Positions 1 through 7,711 are shown, counted from the first letter of the stretch. The stretch is 30,000 bases of DNA from Symbiodinium natans (GCA_905221605.1 CAJNDS010000691.1:225891-255890); one strand, 5' to 3'. Numbers and translations: made by a program. The notes: generated from the sequence alone by a model not told the origin.

Positions 1-140
1 ATTCCTGGACCCCCAAACTCTGCAAGACATAGCCCAGAACATCAAAGATAACATGCCATGGTTTTTACACGGTTTGGGGACTTTTCGTTCCTACAAGGGG
101 ACTGGTCCGCAGGCCACGACTTGTCCAAGTATGCACACAC

Positions 141-188
141 TGAACCCTAAAACCCTAAACCCTAGTCCCTAAACCTTAAACCCTAAAC
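141..188 (-). repeat. Interstitial telomeric tract (CCCTAAA, degenerate)
   Basis: About six heptamers with single-base changes (CCCTAAAA, CCCTAGT, CCTTAAA). First tract of the window. The flanking sequence at 1-140 is unique and shows nothing recognisable. Confidence 0.9.
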
Positions 189-290
189 CACTCAGCCGGG
201 TTACACGACTTCGTTCCGCCCTGCCCTGAGCACCCAAATTGCTACCATGCAGCTTACCCAGAGGCGGAAGCCCTACCAGACCCTACCCCT

Positions 291-316
291 GAAACCCTAA
301 TCCCTAAACCCTACAC
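291..316 (-). repeat. Short interstitial telomeric tract
   Basis: Three to four degenerate CCCTAAA/CCCTAAT units, followed at about 331-345 by a two-unit TTTAGGG remnant in the opposite orientation. Confidence 0.75.
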
Positions 317-456
317 CTCTTGTTTTTTGTTAAGGGCGTTTAGGGTAGTCAGGTTCCTGCAATTGAGCAACGAGGCAACCCCCAAGAAGGGGTAGGGTAT
401 AAACCTCCAGGTATCTGTGCCCGGAACGTAAGAGCTCCCATGGGAGACCTGAAGTG

Positions 457-486
457 TTAGGGTTTGGGGTTTAGAGTTTAGGGCTT
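457..486 (+). repeat. Short degenerate TTTAGGG tract
   Basis: Four decayed units (GGGTTTGGGGTTTAGAGTT pattern). Bases 487-748 downstream hold a C run at about 500-515 and otherwise unique sequence with no coding signal. Confidence 0.7.
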
Positions 487-748
487 ACAAGCAAACAAGC
501 CCCCCTCCCCCCCCCGCACCATACTGGGTAACTGGAGGTCTGGGGTTAGCTCGGAGCTTCTAAGCATGACTGTGTGCAGACCCTTCTTCCTGAAGCGGTC
601 GACTCGCAGAAATTCGACAAATGTCTCGCACTAGGGTATGGGGAAATCTGACCATGCCAGCAGCAGCAGCTTGCACACATTTTAAAGGCAAGCTTACCAA
701 TGTCCAAGAGGCTAGGATCCCACGCGGTCAAGGATCACAAGGCAGAGC

Positions 749-771
749 ACCCTAAACCCTAAACCCTAAAC
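749..771 (-). repeat. Interstitial telomeric tract (CCCTAAA x3)
   Basis: Three perfect units. With the opposite-strand tract at 818-906 it brackets a 46-bp unique spacer. Confidence 0.9.
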
Positions 772-817
772 GTTTAAAGGTGTACAGGGTTGACAAAAAG
801 TTGCAGCAGATCAGCCT

Positions 818-906
818 GGGTTTAGGGTCTAGGGTTTAGGGTTTAGGGTTTTAGGGTTTAGGGTTTAGGGTTTAGGGTTTAGGGTTTCGGGTTTAGGGTT
901 TAGGGG
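818..906 (+). repeat. Interstitial telomeric tract (TTTAGGG x12)
   Basis: About twelve head-to-tail TTTAGGG units with a few variants (GGGTCTA, GGGTTTTA, GGGTTTC). Near-perfect copies suggest a relatively young tract. Confidence 0.95.
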
Positions 907-1124
907 TGTTGGGAGAGGCGAGCAAAAGCACAAATATATCTCTCCGTCTGTCTTTTTCACATGCTCGCTAGAGAGTACAGATGTGTATTGACATGTCCAG
1001 TCTTGACTTGTTCCCATGCATCTATATGGCCAGTTCTCCAAATTTTGGACCCTTTCTTGGGTACCCTGAAATAAGAGAGGTCGCCTGATGAATAAGGACG
1101 CCAAAAAGGAACCATCATTTAGAG

Positions 1125-1168
1125 AAACCCTAAACCCTAAACCCGAAACCCTAAACCCTAAACCCTAC
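1125..1168 (-). repeat. Interstitial telomeric tract (CCCTAAA x6)
   Basis: Six units, one changed to CCCGAAA. Left arm of a telomere-bracketed module whose unique spacer is 1169-1282 (114 bp). Confidence 0.95.
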
Positions 1169-1282
1169 GTAACATGGGAACACCAGCTCCGAATCCAAAC
1201 ACGCACACGTCCTGAACTGCTCGCTCACGTTCAGGGCTTCACAGTTCAGGTACGCACTATAAAGGTCGGAAGAATTACTAAT

Positions 1283-1326
1283 AGGGTTTATAATTTAGGG
1301 TTTAGGGTTTAGGGTTTAGGGTTTAG
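1283..1326 (+). repeat. Interstitial telomeric tract (TTTAGGG x5-6)
   Basis: Right arm of the module described for 1125-1168. The first two units are decayed (GGGTTTATAATTT) and the rest are perfect. Confidence 0.95.
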
Positions 1327-1493
1327 ATAATAGTATTCCCCTGTGGTCCCTATATGAATACACGATAATAACCCCTCAAAACCCTATTCGAAATATTAAG
1401 GCTCCTATAGTAACGGGCTAAGACCCAGAGATTCCCGATATACCCCTTACTTAAACAACCCTATCCTTAAACCATTCGACAAAAGGGTAAAGT

Positions 1494-1591
1494 TTGGGAG
1501 GTTCCCTCTTATACAAACAGTCCTGAATAGGGACTTCAATAGGGCGTACCAAAATCCGTGTTAAGGCCTGTTAGTATAAGGGGGCCCAAGG
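1494..1591. mobile_element. Hairpin family A copy 1 (MITE-like, diverged)
   Basis: About 98 bp that folds on itself. The left arm has GGGAGGTTCCCTCTTATAC and ACAGTCCTGAATAGGGA. The right arm has GGCCTGTTAGTATAAGGGGG. It matches the other family A copies in order and spacing, but the outer terminus and parts of the right arm have drifted. It encodes no protein. The surrounding 1327-1717 is otherwise unique. Confidence 0.75.
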
Positions 1592-1717
1592 CAAAGTGGT
1601 TTCTCTGAAAAAAAATCCCGGAACGCGCAGGGCATCGATTGTTAGGGGCCGCTGGACGGCGCAGCCTGTCAAACAAAAGGAAAATTTTGGCCCGCGAGAT
1701 TTCTCGCTGGTGAGAGT

Positions 1718-1857
1718 GTTAGGGTTTAGAGTTTTGGGTGTACCCCGAAACCCTGAACCCTAAACCCTGAACCCCCAAAACCCTAAGCCCCCAAGACCCT
1801 AAACCCCAACAAACTTAAACCTTAAACCCCCGAGACCCTAAACCCTGAACCCTGAAT
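1718..1857 (-). repeat. Telomeric tract with G-to-C inversion at its left end
   Basis: It starts with about 20 bases in TTTAGGG orientation (1718-1738), then turns after a few bases into about 110 bp of degenerate CCCTAAA, with CCCTGAA, CCCCAAA and CCCCCAA variants. The head-to-head order is what an end-to-end telomere joining or an inverted duplication would leave. Confidence 0.85.
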
Positions 1858-2006
1858 TTAGGCATTGGCGGTTGGGGGATTTGTTTCCATGTGGGGTTCG
1901 GCATCACTCGGAACACCGGGTACAAAGAGCCCAAGACCCCCCTTAAATGAGGAATATGCCCTTAAATCATTTTGAAGGGTCCATAAATATGACTTGAGGT
2001 ATATGC

Positions 2007-2056
2007 GAAACCCGAAACCCTAAATCCTCAACCCTAAGCCCTAAACCTAAACCCTA
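2007..2056 (-). repeat. Degenerate CCCTAAA tract
   Basis: Seven decayed units. A weak opposite tract (TTTAGAG, GGGTTTT) follows at 2127-2162, leaving a 70-bp spacer. Confidence 0.85.
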
Positions 2057-2126
2057 CAGCTAAGCATTGCGCTCCTTTGGGGGCTGTCAGGAAGTTGGGG
2101 ATACTCCACTTTGAGACATGGGTGCG

Positions 2127-2162
2127 TTTAGAGTTTGGGGTCCAGGGTTTTGGTTTTAGGTG
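2127..2162 (+). repeat. Decayed TTTAGGG tract
   Basis: Four to five strongly mutated units. Downstream, 2163-2620 is unique with a C run near 2368 and a two-unit telomeric remnant near 2500-2530. No coding signal was seen there. Confidence 0.6.
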
Positions 2163-2620
2163 AGTTTTCGGCTGTAGAGTTTAGGATGTAGGGTGCAGGG
2201 ATTAGTGCTGACCTCGGCTGTTTTGACGACGCATGTCGGCTCTGAACAGCTGCGAACTTGACACGGGAACTGAAGCCAGATGTCAAGATACCGTGCAGCA
2301 ACCTACAACTGCCCAAGATCCCATGCACGTGGTCTAGGCCCCAAGTGACCGATCTACGACATCGGCCGCCCCCCCCCTCCCACAGGCAGGTTGAGCCTTG
2401 CGTGCCTCGATCGATAGACGCGCTAGGTGTGAGGTAGCAGTTTCGGTCTTCACCAAGAGGCTCCCTACAGAGTCGGATTTCTGGTGCCCAATTGGTCTTG
2501 GGTTTAGATGGGTTTAGGTCTTAGGGTGTGAGTGGGGTGCCATAGGCCACCACTTGAAGTGTGTTGCTCGGTCTGCAGCGCTGGCAAGCTTTCCGGAGGC
2601 ACTGAGGGCCAGAGTTGAGG

Positions 2621-2701
2621 GCTTAGGGATTCTTAGTGTTTAGGGTTTAGGGTTTAGGGTTTGGGGTTCAGGGTTCAGGGTTCAGGGTTCAGGGCTAGGG
2701 T
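2621..2701 (+). repeat. TTTAGGG tract with GGGTTCA sub-array
   Basis: Perfect TTTAGGG units are followed by four consecutive GGGTTCA units and then GGGCTAGGG. The block of one variant indicates local copying of a mutated unit. Confidence 0.9.
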
Positions 2702-2892
2702 AGCTGAACACCCTGTAATATTTTGCTTTATCCGAAGCCCATCAACGCCTTGGCACTAGCTGTTACTAGCTTCCGTCGACGTTCATGGTCTGGCCAGCAA
2801 GCATCCTCTTTTCCTTCAGGGTGTTCAGTTGGGGCTTAGGGTCTTTCGGTTGAAATTTTGCTGGACCTCTAAGCCCAAAACCCCATCACCCC

Positions 2893-2990
2893 ACACTAAC
2901 ACGCACGGGCACTCGCACTGGCAGGCGCATGCGCACAGGCACCCGGGCGCCCGCCCACCCGTGCGCACGCGAACGCGCGCGCACGAGTGC
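2893..2990. repeat. CA/CG-rich alternating purine-pyrimidine stretch
   Basis: Low-complexity sequence made of CACG, GCGCA and CGCGCG steps, including CGCGCGCGCACG near the 3' end. Alternating purine-pyrimidine CG/CA runs are classical Z-DNA formers. The 86-codon open frame across it is a by-product of the composition. Confidence 0.7.
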
Positions 2991-3060
2991 AGTATCACTC
3001 ATCAACTGCCAGCAAGCAGGAGCCCGTGGCCACGAAGCGCTCATGGCATGCATCAGATCG

Positions 3061-3160
3061 CTTTGGGGTTTAAGGGCTTGAGGGTTTGAGGGTTTAAGCC
3101 CAAACCCTAAACTTAAACCCCATCAACCCTAAACCCGAAGCCCCAGGCCCTCAACCCAAG
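3061..3160. repeat. Inverted telomeric junction (G tract then C tract)
   Basis: Degenerate TTTAGGG/TTGAGGG units at 3061-3095 run directly into CCCAAACCCTAAAC units at 3097-3160. No unique spacer separates the two orientations. Confidence 0.85.
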
Positions 3161-3189
3161 CCTGACTAGGATGCCCAGTAGCGCCATGT

Positions 3190-3290
3190 AGCGCCCTTAT
3201 TCCTTTTTGTGTGGTTTGTAGGTCCCCTTATAATTCCAATCAAGCAAGAAAGGGCACCCTTTTGAATCCTAGGTTACTGGGCAGCCTAGC
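3190..3290. repeat. Dispersed repeat family C copy 1
   Basis: Shares the ordered blocks TTCCTTTTTGT, GGTCCCCTTATAA, AAAGGGCACCCTTTT and TCCTAGGTTACT with the copies near 5.3, 5.6, 16.9 and 24.7 kb. Non-coding, about 100 bp. No terminal inverted repeat is evident. Confidence 0.65.
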
Positions 3291-3297
3291 TGAACAG

Positions 3298-3345
3298 CCC
3301 TAAACCTTAAACCCTAAATCCTAAACCCTAAACCCCAAACCCTAA
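3298..3345 (-). repeat. CCCTAAA tract
   Basis: Six to seven units with CCTTAAA, CCTAAAT and CCCCAAA variants, directly abutting the end of a family C copy. Confidence 0.9.
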
Positions 3346-3463
3346 CTGCAGGAATGGCTGACATCAAGCTGGCACCCACCTTTCTCCACGGTGCCCTCAG
3401 GCGAGGTCCGGGTGTCTTGGGGGGTTAGGGGTTTCGTTTCAGGCTTTGTACCCAAAAGAGCCC

Positions 3464-3572
3464 AAAACCTACTTTTTGTGGGTTGCCTAAGAACCCTATA
3501 AGGGGGCATATATATATATATGTATTTATATATTTATTTAGTTTTATATACGAACCTACAAAAGGTAGGTTT
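3464..3572. repeat. Hairpin-forming inverted repeat with an AT-rich centre
   Basis: AAAACCTACTTTTTGTGGGTT at the left pairs with AACCTACAAAAGGTAGGTTT at the right. The arms are about 20 bp and the centre is a (TA)n tract. It looks like a small non-autonomous element, and only one copy is seen. Confidence 0.65.
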
Positions 3573-3676
3573 GGTGTTCTTCAGGTAGGGTTAGGGTTTG
3601 ACCTTCCGGGGGTAGAGGCTTGCAGCTCCTATGGGTGAAGCATAGTAAGGGGTTTAGGCCTTACGGGTGGAAGGGC

Positions 3677-3715
3677 TTAGGGTTTAGGGTTTATGGTTTA
3701 TGGTTTGGGGTTTTT
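3677..3715 (+). repeat. Short TTTAGGG tract
   Basis: Five units with TTTATGG variants. The bases 3716-3790 that follow are unique. Confidence 0.8.
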
Positions 3716-3792
3716 ATGGCTCAAGGGGGTTAAGACTCACACTCCTAAGAATGTACCCCTAACAGGATACCTTAATGGCCTTAATGTACTCC

Positions 3793-3889
3793 CTGGTTCT
3801 TAGTAGGGAATGAGGGAATTAGGGCCCTATATGTACCCTTTAAGGGATTATGTAGGGTACTTCTTCCCTCATTCCCTACAAAGAGCCAG
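3793..3889. repeat. Large inverted repeat, 25-bp arms
   Basis: Left arm 3793-3817 (ending TAGTAGGGAATGAGGGA) pairs with right arm 3865-3889 (starting TCCCTCATTCCCTAC) with a few mismatches. The loop is about 47 bp and contains a second small GTACCCT/AGGGTAC inverted pair. The right-arm motif CCCTACAAAGAGCC recurs near 11777-11788, so this may be a low-copy hairpin element. Confidence 0.7.
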
Positions 3890-3988
3890 CCAGTTCTATT
3901 CCCTTAGAGATCTTAAAGAAGGGGCCCCAAGCCCAAGGGTACAACCTTACCGGTGGTAGAGTCCCATGAATGGCTGGTTTGGGGAGCA

Positions 3989-4047
3989 CCCTAAACCCTA
4001 AACCCTAAACCCTAAGCCCTAAACCCTAAACCCTAAACCCTAAACCT
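3989..4047 (-). repeat. CCCTAAA tract (8 units)
   Basis: Eight nearly perfect units, one CCCTAAG. Confidence 0.95.
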
Positions 4048-4157
4048 TGCACCCTCAACCGATGGTGAGGTCCATACTCAGAGTGGCTGAGATATTCTAA
4101 GGAGTCCATCCTCTCCGCTGCCCCACCCTCCCTGCCCGCGAATACGAGTTCTTCCCG

Positions 4158-4293
4158 GTGATCTCTGTAGGGCTTGGGCGGGCAGGGTTGGGGGTGATCT
4201 CTGGGGGCCTTGGGCGGGCAAGCAGTTTTTACGTGAAAGGGCCGGGGGTGATCTCTGGGGGGGCTGGGTGGGCGAGCGTTTTTACGTGAAAGG
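4158..4293. repeat. Imperfect tandem repeat, three units
   Basis: GTGATCTCTG starts units at 4158, 4194 and 4248, each followed by a GGGCGGGCA-like block. The later units carry an extra TTTTTACGTGAAAGG segment, so the period is about 36 and then 54 bp. The minus-strand open frame over it (proline-rich) is produced by this repeat. Confidence 0.75.
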
Positions 4294-4422
4294 TTTGGTG
4301 GGTGGTGTTTGGGGGGGTTGGCGGGCCAATCGACCCACCAATTGACCCACCAATTTTTGACCCCCACCCAGGTAACAGATATACAACTTGCCAATGGTTC
4401 AAATTTGTAGCATCTTTACATG

Positions 4423-4485
4423 AGGTGTATGCTTATCGCACCTTTATGTGTCTAAGGTGTATGCTTATAGTACACTTGTATTTCT
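4423..4485. repeat. Two-unit direct repeat, period 31
   Basis: AGGTGTATGCTTAT occurs at 4423 and 4454, each followed by a diverged CACCTTTATGTGTCTA / TACACTTGTATTTCTA segment. Confidence 0.65.
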
Positions 4486-4580
4486 AAGCCATGGGATGTT
4501 GAGTAAAGAATGCACTTCGCGAGTCTTGACTGTTGCAGAGAGTCCACTTATAGTGCTCTTCCGGCGTTAGGTATCCCAAG

Positions 4581-4612
4581 ACCCTAAACGGTTTAGGGTT
4601 TAGGATTTAGAG
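4581..4612. repeat. Head-to-head telomeric palindrome
   Basis: CCCTAAACGGTTTAGGG at 4582-4598 is a near-perfect 17-base palindrome in which the two telomere strands meet with no spacer, continued by TTTAGGATTTAG. Orientation is C tract then G tract. Confidence 0.85.
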
Positions 4613-4776
4613 GTTGTTGGTACGGAATTCCATAACACTATTACCAGTGGACCTCCGAAATTTCAGGTTTGGGGTTGTAGGGCGCGTTGAGTGCATTTTC
4701 CGTTGGGCGTATTTTGCACAACACCCGCGAGAAGCCGACTTGTAATTTGGGCGGGCGTGTTGTCTAGGTCAGGGTC

Positions 4777-4817
4777 TTTTTTTTTTTTTTTTTTTTTTTT
4801 GGGGGGGGGGGGGGGGG
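4777..4817. repeat. T24-G17 homopolymer junction
   Basis: 24 T are followed directly by 17 G. The same junction, or its complement CnAn, is seen near 10.39, 13.94, 16.36 and 25.2 kb. Confidence 0.9.
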
Positions 4818-4892
4818 TGTCCGGGGTGTCATGTTTTGTGAGAAGGCTTGCAATAGAAACAAATTATTATACTTTTGTAGGGACACAACAAG

Positions 4893-4984
4893 AACATATA
4901 TATATATATATATGTATATAGGTGAGTATATTTGTATGCATATATATATATATGTATATATATATATATGTATGTATGTATAGA
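4893..4984. repeat. TA/TATG microsatellite
   Basis: (TA)n with interspersed TATGTATG units, probably slippage-derived. Open frames on both strands across it encode only Tyr/Ile runs and are not genes. Confidence 0.9.
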
Positions 4985-5107
4985 AGATCCCTACCATGGG
5001 GGAACTATCGTTGCTGTAACTGCCAGGGGGCATGTCGCATTAACAACCACCGCGCCGGATACTCCCACGGAGTCTGAGAGGCAGCGCCTGGGTCTTGCTC
5101 TTTAGGC

Positions 5108-5210
5108 TTTGGGGTTTAGGGTTGAGGGTTCAGGGTTTAGGGTTTAGGGTTGCAGGGTTGCAGGGTTGCAGAGTTGCAGGGTTGCAGGGTTTAGGGTTTA
5201 GGGTTTAGGG
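5108..5210 (+). repeat. TTTAGGG tract with five-unit GGGTTGCA octamer array
   Basis: Telomeric units flank an internal array of five octamers GGGTTGCA (5147-5186, one unit changed to GAGTTGCA). An octamer not explained by a simple substitution, amplified inside a heptamer tract, indicates local slippage. Confidence 0.9.
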
Positions 5211-5221
5211 GGGATCGGGGA

Positions 5222-5240
5222 AGTTCTAGAGTCTAGAACT
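5222..5240. other. Perfect 19-base palindrome
   Basis: AGTTCTAGA-G-TCTAGAACT, nine-base arms around a single central G. It lies between a telomeric tract and family C copy 2. Function unknown. Confidence 0.7.
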
Positions 5241-5247
5241 TAGAGGA

Positions 5248-5350
5248 GGCCCTGACTCCCCTTTTTTGAGGCTTTAGGTTCCCCCTTATACGCCCCTTTC
5301 GACCGACCAACAAGCGCACGCTTTTTATTCCTAGGCTACTCTTGGGTCTA
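5248..5350. repeat. Dispersed repeat family C copy 2
   Basis: Blocks CCCCTTTTTTGAGG, TTTAGGTTCCCCCTTATA, GCACGCTTTTTATTCCTAGG and CTACTCTTGGGTCTAGA match copy 3 at 5586-5680 in the same order. Confidence 0.7.
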
Positions 5351-5382
5351 GAGGTAGGTTGGGGTGTGTAGGATGTGTAAGA

Positions 5383-5430
5383 CCCCTACCCTAAACCCTA
5401 AACCCTAGACCCTAGACCCTAAACCCTAAA
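5383..5430 (-). repeat. CCCTAAA tract
   Basis: Six units including two CCCTAGA. Left arm of a bracketed module with a 113-bp spacer (5431-5543). Confidence 0.92.
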
Positions 5431-5513
5431 CATAGACACATGCCTGAAAAACTGAAGCCTAGCTCATAGCTTCTAGCTGCTCATCAGGAAGCCCACAACC
5501 GCAAATCGTTTGC

Positions 5514-5612
5514 TAGGACCCAGAGTAGGCCGCATTTCCTCTTGTAGGGTTTAGGGTTTAGGGCTAGGGTTTAGGACCCAGAGTAGGCCCGCATTTCCTG
5601 TTTTAGGGTTTA
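5514..5612. repeat. 58-bp direct duplication enclosing a TTTAGGG tract
   Basis: TAGGACCCAGAGTAGGCC plus GCATTTCCT occurs at 5514-5541 and again at 5572-5600. The intervening 5544-5574 is TTTAGGG repeat. The second copy leads into family C copy 3. The telomeric tract therefore sits between two direct copies of its flank, or the whole unit was duplicated. Confidence 0.8.
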
Positions 5613-5680
5613 GGTTCCCCTACAACCCCCTTAAAACCAAAAAGGGCACCCTTTTTATTCCCATGTTACTCCTGGGTCTA
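5586..5680. repeat. Dispersed repeat family C copy 3
   Basis: Contains TTCCTGTTTTAGGG, GGTTCCCCTACAACCCCCTT, AAAACCAAAAAGGGCACCC, TTTTTATTCCCATGTTACT and CCTGGGTCTA. AAAACCAAAAAG is shared exactly with copy 4 at 16.9 kb. Confidence 0.75.
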
Positions 5681-5740
5681 CATTGTCTTTCGATGGGTTG
5701 GTAGGAAAATGGGTTGTGGAGGTTCCCAGAAACTATTGCA

Positions 5741-6078
5741 GTCAGGAGCATTCCGGTTGCTACTGAATGCCTATTGGATCCTCTTTCTGCTTGCCCGAAA
5801 TCACAAAGGGTTGCAGATTCTGTGGTCCGGGCTTTAAAAGTTCAAAGCTGAGTAAGAGAAGCCTTTGATTATTTTCGGACTAGCAGCTGCAGCTTTCTGA
5901 GTGCGGGCTTTCTGGGTTTTAGTAAAGATCGGGAGATATTATATTTTGTTTCCTTGTTGTGGCAGACTCTTTAGGGTAACGTCATTAGACTCCTATTCCT
6001 GTCAGCTGCGGGGTTTCCATTCTACTTCGTACTGAATTCCTATCAACTTCGCCCGAAAAACATAAAGGTTGCGATGAC
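5741..6078. repeat. Diverged direct repeat (about 75 bp at 261-bp spacing)
   Basis: 5741-5816 and 6002-6078 both begin GTCAG and share TACTGAAT-CCTAT, a CTTGCCCGAAA / CTTCGCCCGAAAA block and an AAAGGGTTGC / AAAGGTTGC block in order. The rest of 5681-6264 is unique and no gene is recognised, although it is one of the longer non-telomeric segments. Confidence 0.55.
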
Positions 6079-6289
6079 ATCCTTGGTTGCCCGCATTAAG
6101 GGTAGAGTAACGTGGGATGTTGGAATATTCCCACAGTTCTTTTGCGCAGGGGCTTGAACAAAGGTTCACCTTTTCTGGTTTGGTTTCTACGGTTTCGTAC
6201 ACGGTTCAGCAAGCGGCCGTTCCTTTGAGCACCGGGTGCTAGGGTCTGGGGTCTAGAGCTTCAAACTCTGAACCCTAATCCCCCTCCGC

Positions 6290-6443
6290 GCCCACCCCCT
6301 CCACCCACCAACCCCCCCCCCCTCCAACACAACAAGACACACACACACATGTAAATAAAGCAAAAGCAAACAAACCACCCACAAAGACACACACACACAC
6401 ACATGCACATGTAAAACAAAGCAAAACAGCAAGCGAACAACCC
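6290..6443. repeat. C-rich run plus duplicated CA microsatellite unit
   Basis: A C-rich run (6290-6325) is followed by two related units, 6331-6380 and 6381-6443. Each has ACAA(A)GACACACAC, then ACATGTAAA, an AAAGCAAAA stretch and an ACC terminus. Open frames on the minus strand are composition artefacts. Confidence 0.75.
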
Positions 6444-6534
6444 AGAGTGGAGGGTCTTTTTAGAGGCGGTGGCTGTGGATGCCTGTGGCTTGCACGGTGT
6501 TCCTGATCCTGGCGGTGGTTGCAGGCGCATGGGG

Positions 6535-6591
6535 GCTTAGGGTTTAGGGTCCAGGGTTTAGGGTTTAGCATTTAGGGTGTGGGGTTCAGGG
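6535..6591 (+). repeat. TTTAGGG tract
   Basis: Eight units with GGGTCCA, GCATTTA and GGGTGTG variants. Two smaller TTTAGGG remnants follow at 6657-6672 and 6746-6772. Confidence 0.9.
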
Positions 6592-6868
6592 CTTTGGGAC
6601 CTTGAACCCATTTTTCAATCCTGAAACCAGAAGGTTCCTTGCCCAACCCTAGACGGCTTTAGGGTTTAGAGTTATTCCTGGCGGCCAGACCGGCTAGACT
6701 GCAGGTCCCCGGACGTACTTATAAGATGCCTTGATGACCACCCTTTTTAGGGTTTAGGGTTGAGGGTTTAGGCACCTGAATACCCCGGACCCCTCCACTA
6801 CTAAGTTACCCCGATAAACCTAAACCCCTCGACCCGGTAGCTTTACGGTCCGAATCTCAGGAACCTTG

Positions 6869-6997
6869 GGACCCTCAACCCTAAACCATGAACCCTAAAA
6901 CCTAAACCCTAAACCCTAACCCCTAAACCCTAAACCCTAAACCCCTAAACCCTAAACCTTAAGCCCTAAGCTCTGAACCCCTAAACCCTAAACCCTG
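6869..6997 (-). repeat. CCCTAAA tract, mixed heptamer and octamer units
   Basis: About 17 units mixing CCCTAAA, CCCCTAAA, CCCTAAAA and CTCTGAA. Confidence 0.95.
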
Positions 6998-7102
6998 TCA
7001 CCCAACCAGCCCGGTTCTGGGCCGAGGGTGTTGAATATATCTGAGGGTAGTTTCATGGGCCCTTAAAGGCTGTGCAGCGCATAAAAGATGGGTATATAAG
7101 GG

Positions 7103-7142
7103 CTAAACCCCAAACCCCAAACCCTAAACCCTAAACCCTAAA
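7103..7142 (-). repeat. CCCTAAA/CCCCAAA tract
   Basis: Five to six units. Left arm of a module with a 112-bp unique spacer (7143-7254). Confidence 0.93.
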
Positions 7143-7254
7143 GGGCCCATGCTGAGGGACCATGTAGCTGGCCCAAGAATAGAGGATTTTGTTCTCGTTT
7201 CGGGCTCAGGGTGTAGGCGGCAGGGGTTGCGGTGCGAGTTGATTCTGTGAAAAG

Positions 7255-7350
7255 GTTAGGGTTTAGGGTTTAGGGTTTAGGGTTTAGGGTTTAGGGTTTA
7301 GGGTTTAGGGTTTAGGGTTTAGGGTTTATGTAGGGTTTAGGTTTTAGAGC
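7255..7350 (+). repeat. TTTAGGG tract, about 13 units
   Basis: Eleven consecutive perfect units, then a TTTATGTAGGG variant. Right arm of the module that begins at 7103. Confidence 0.96.
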
Positions 7351-7502
7351 TTTTGGGGGTTGTGGTGGTTTTGCGATCATGGCTTTCAGGCTCGGGAATG
7401 CGCACGTCACCCGTAAAGGCGTTGCCTTTGGGCATACACCGGCGCAGTATTCTGCCCATGATGTATCGCAAGTTGGGCACCATTTCCTACCATAAGCCCT
7501 AT

Positions 7503-7575
7503 ACCCCAAACCCTAAACCCTAAACTCTAAACCTTAAACCCTAAACCCTAAACCCTGTACAAATCCTAAACCCTT
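7503..7575 (-). repeat. CCCTAAA tract
   Basis: Nine to ten units with CTCTAAA and CCTTAAA variants. 7351-7502, between this and the previous tract, is unique. Confidence 0.94.
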
Positions 7576-7711
7576 GCCTTGTGCCAGGCTCCGTTCGGAT
7601 CGCTTGGCGTCTTAGCCGATCGAACGCCGAGGTGCCTGGGAAGCTGTCTGTCCCAGCTCAGGAAGCACTCTTGCATAAACATTGCTTTGAGGGATGGGTT
7701 CCCCAATATTC

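Noticed and set aside
4026-4394. 122-codon minus-strand proline-rich frame
   Set aside because: Driven by the tandem repeat at 4158-4293, and it ends in translated telomeric repeat.
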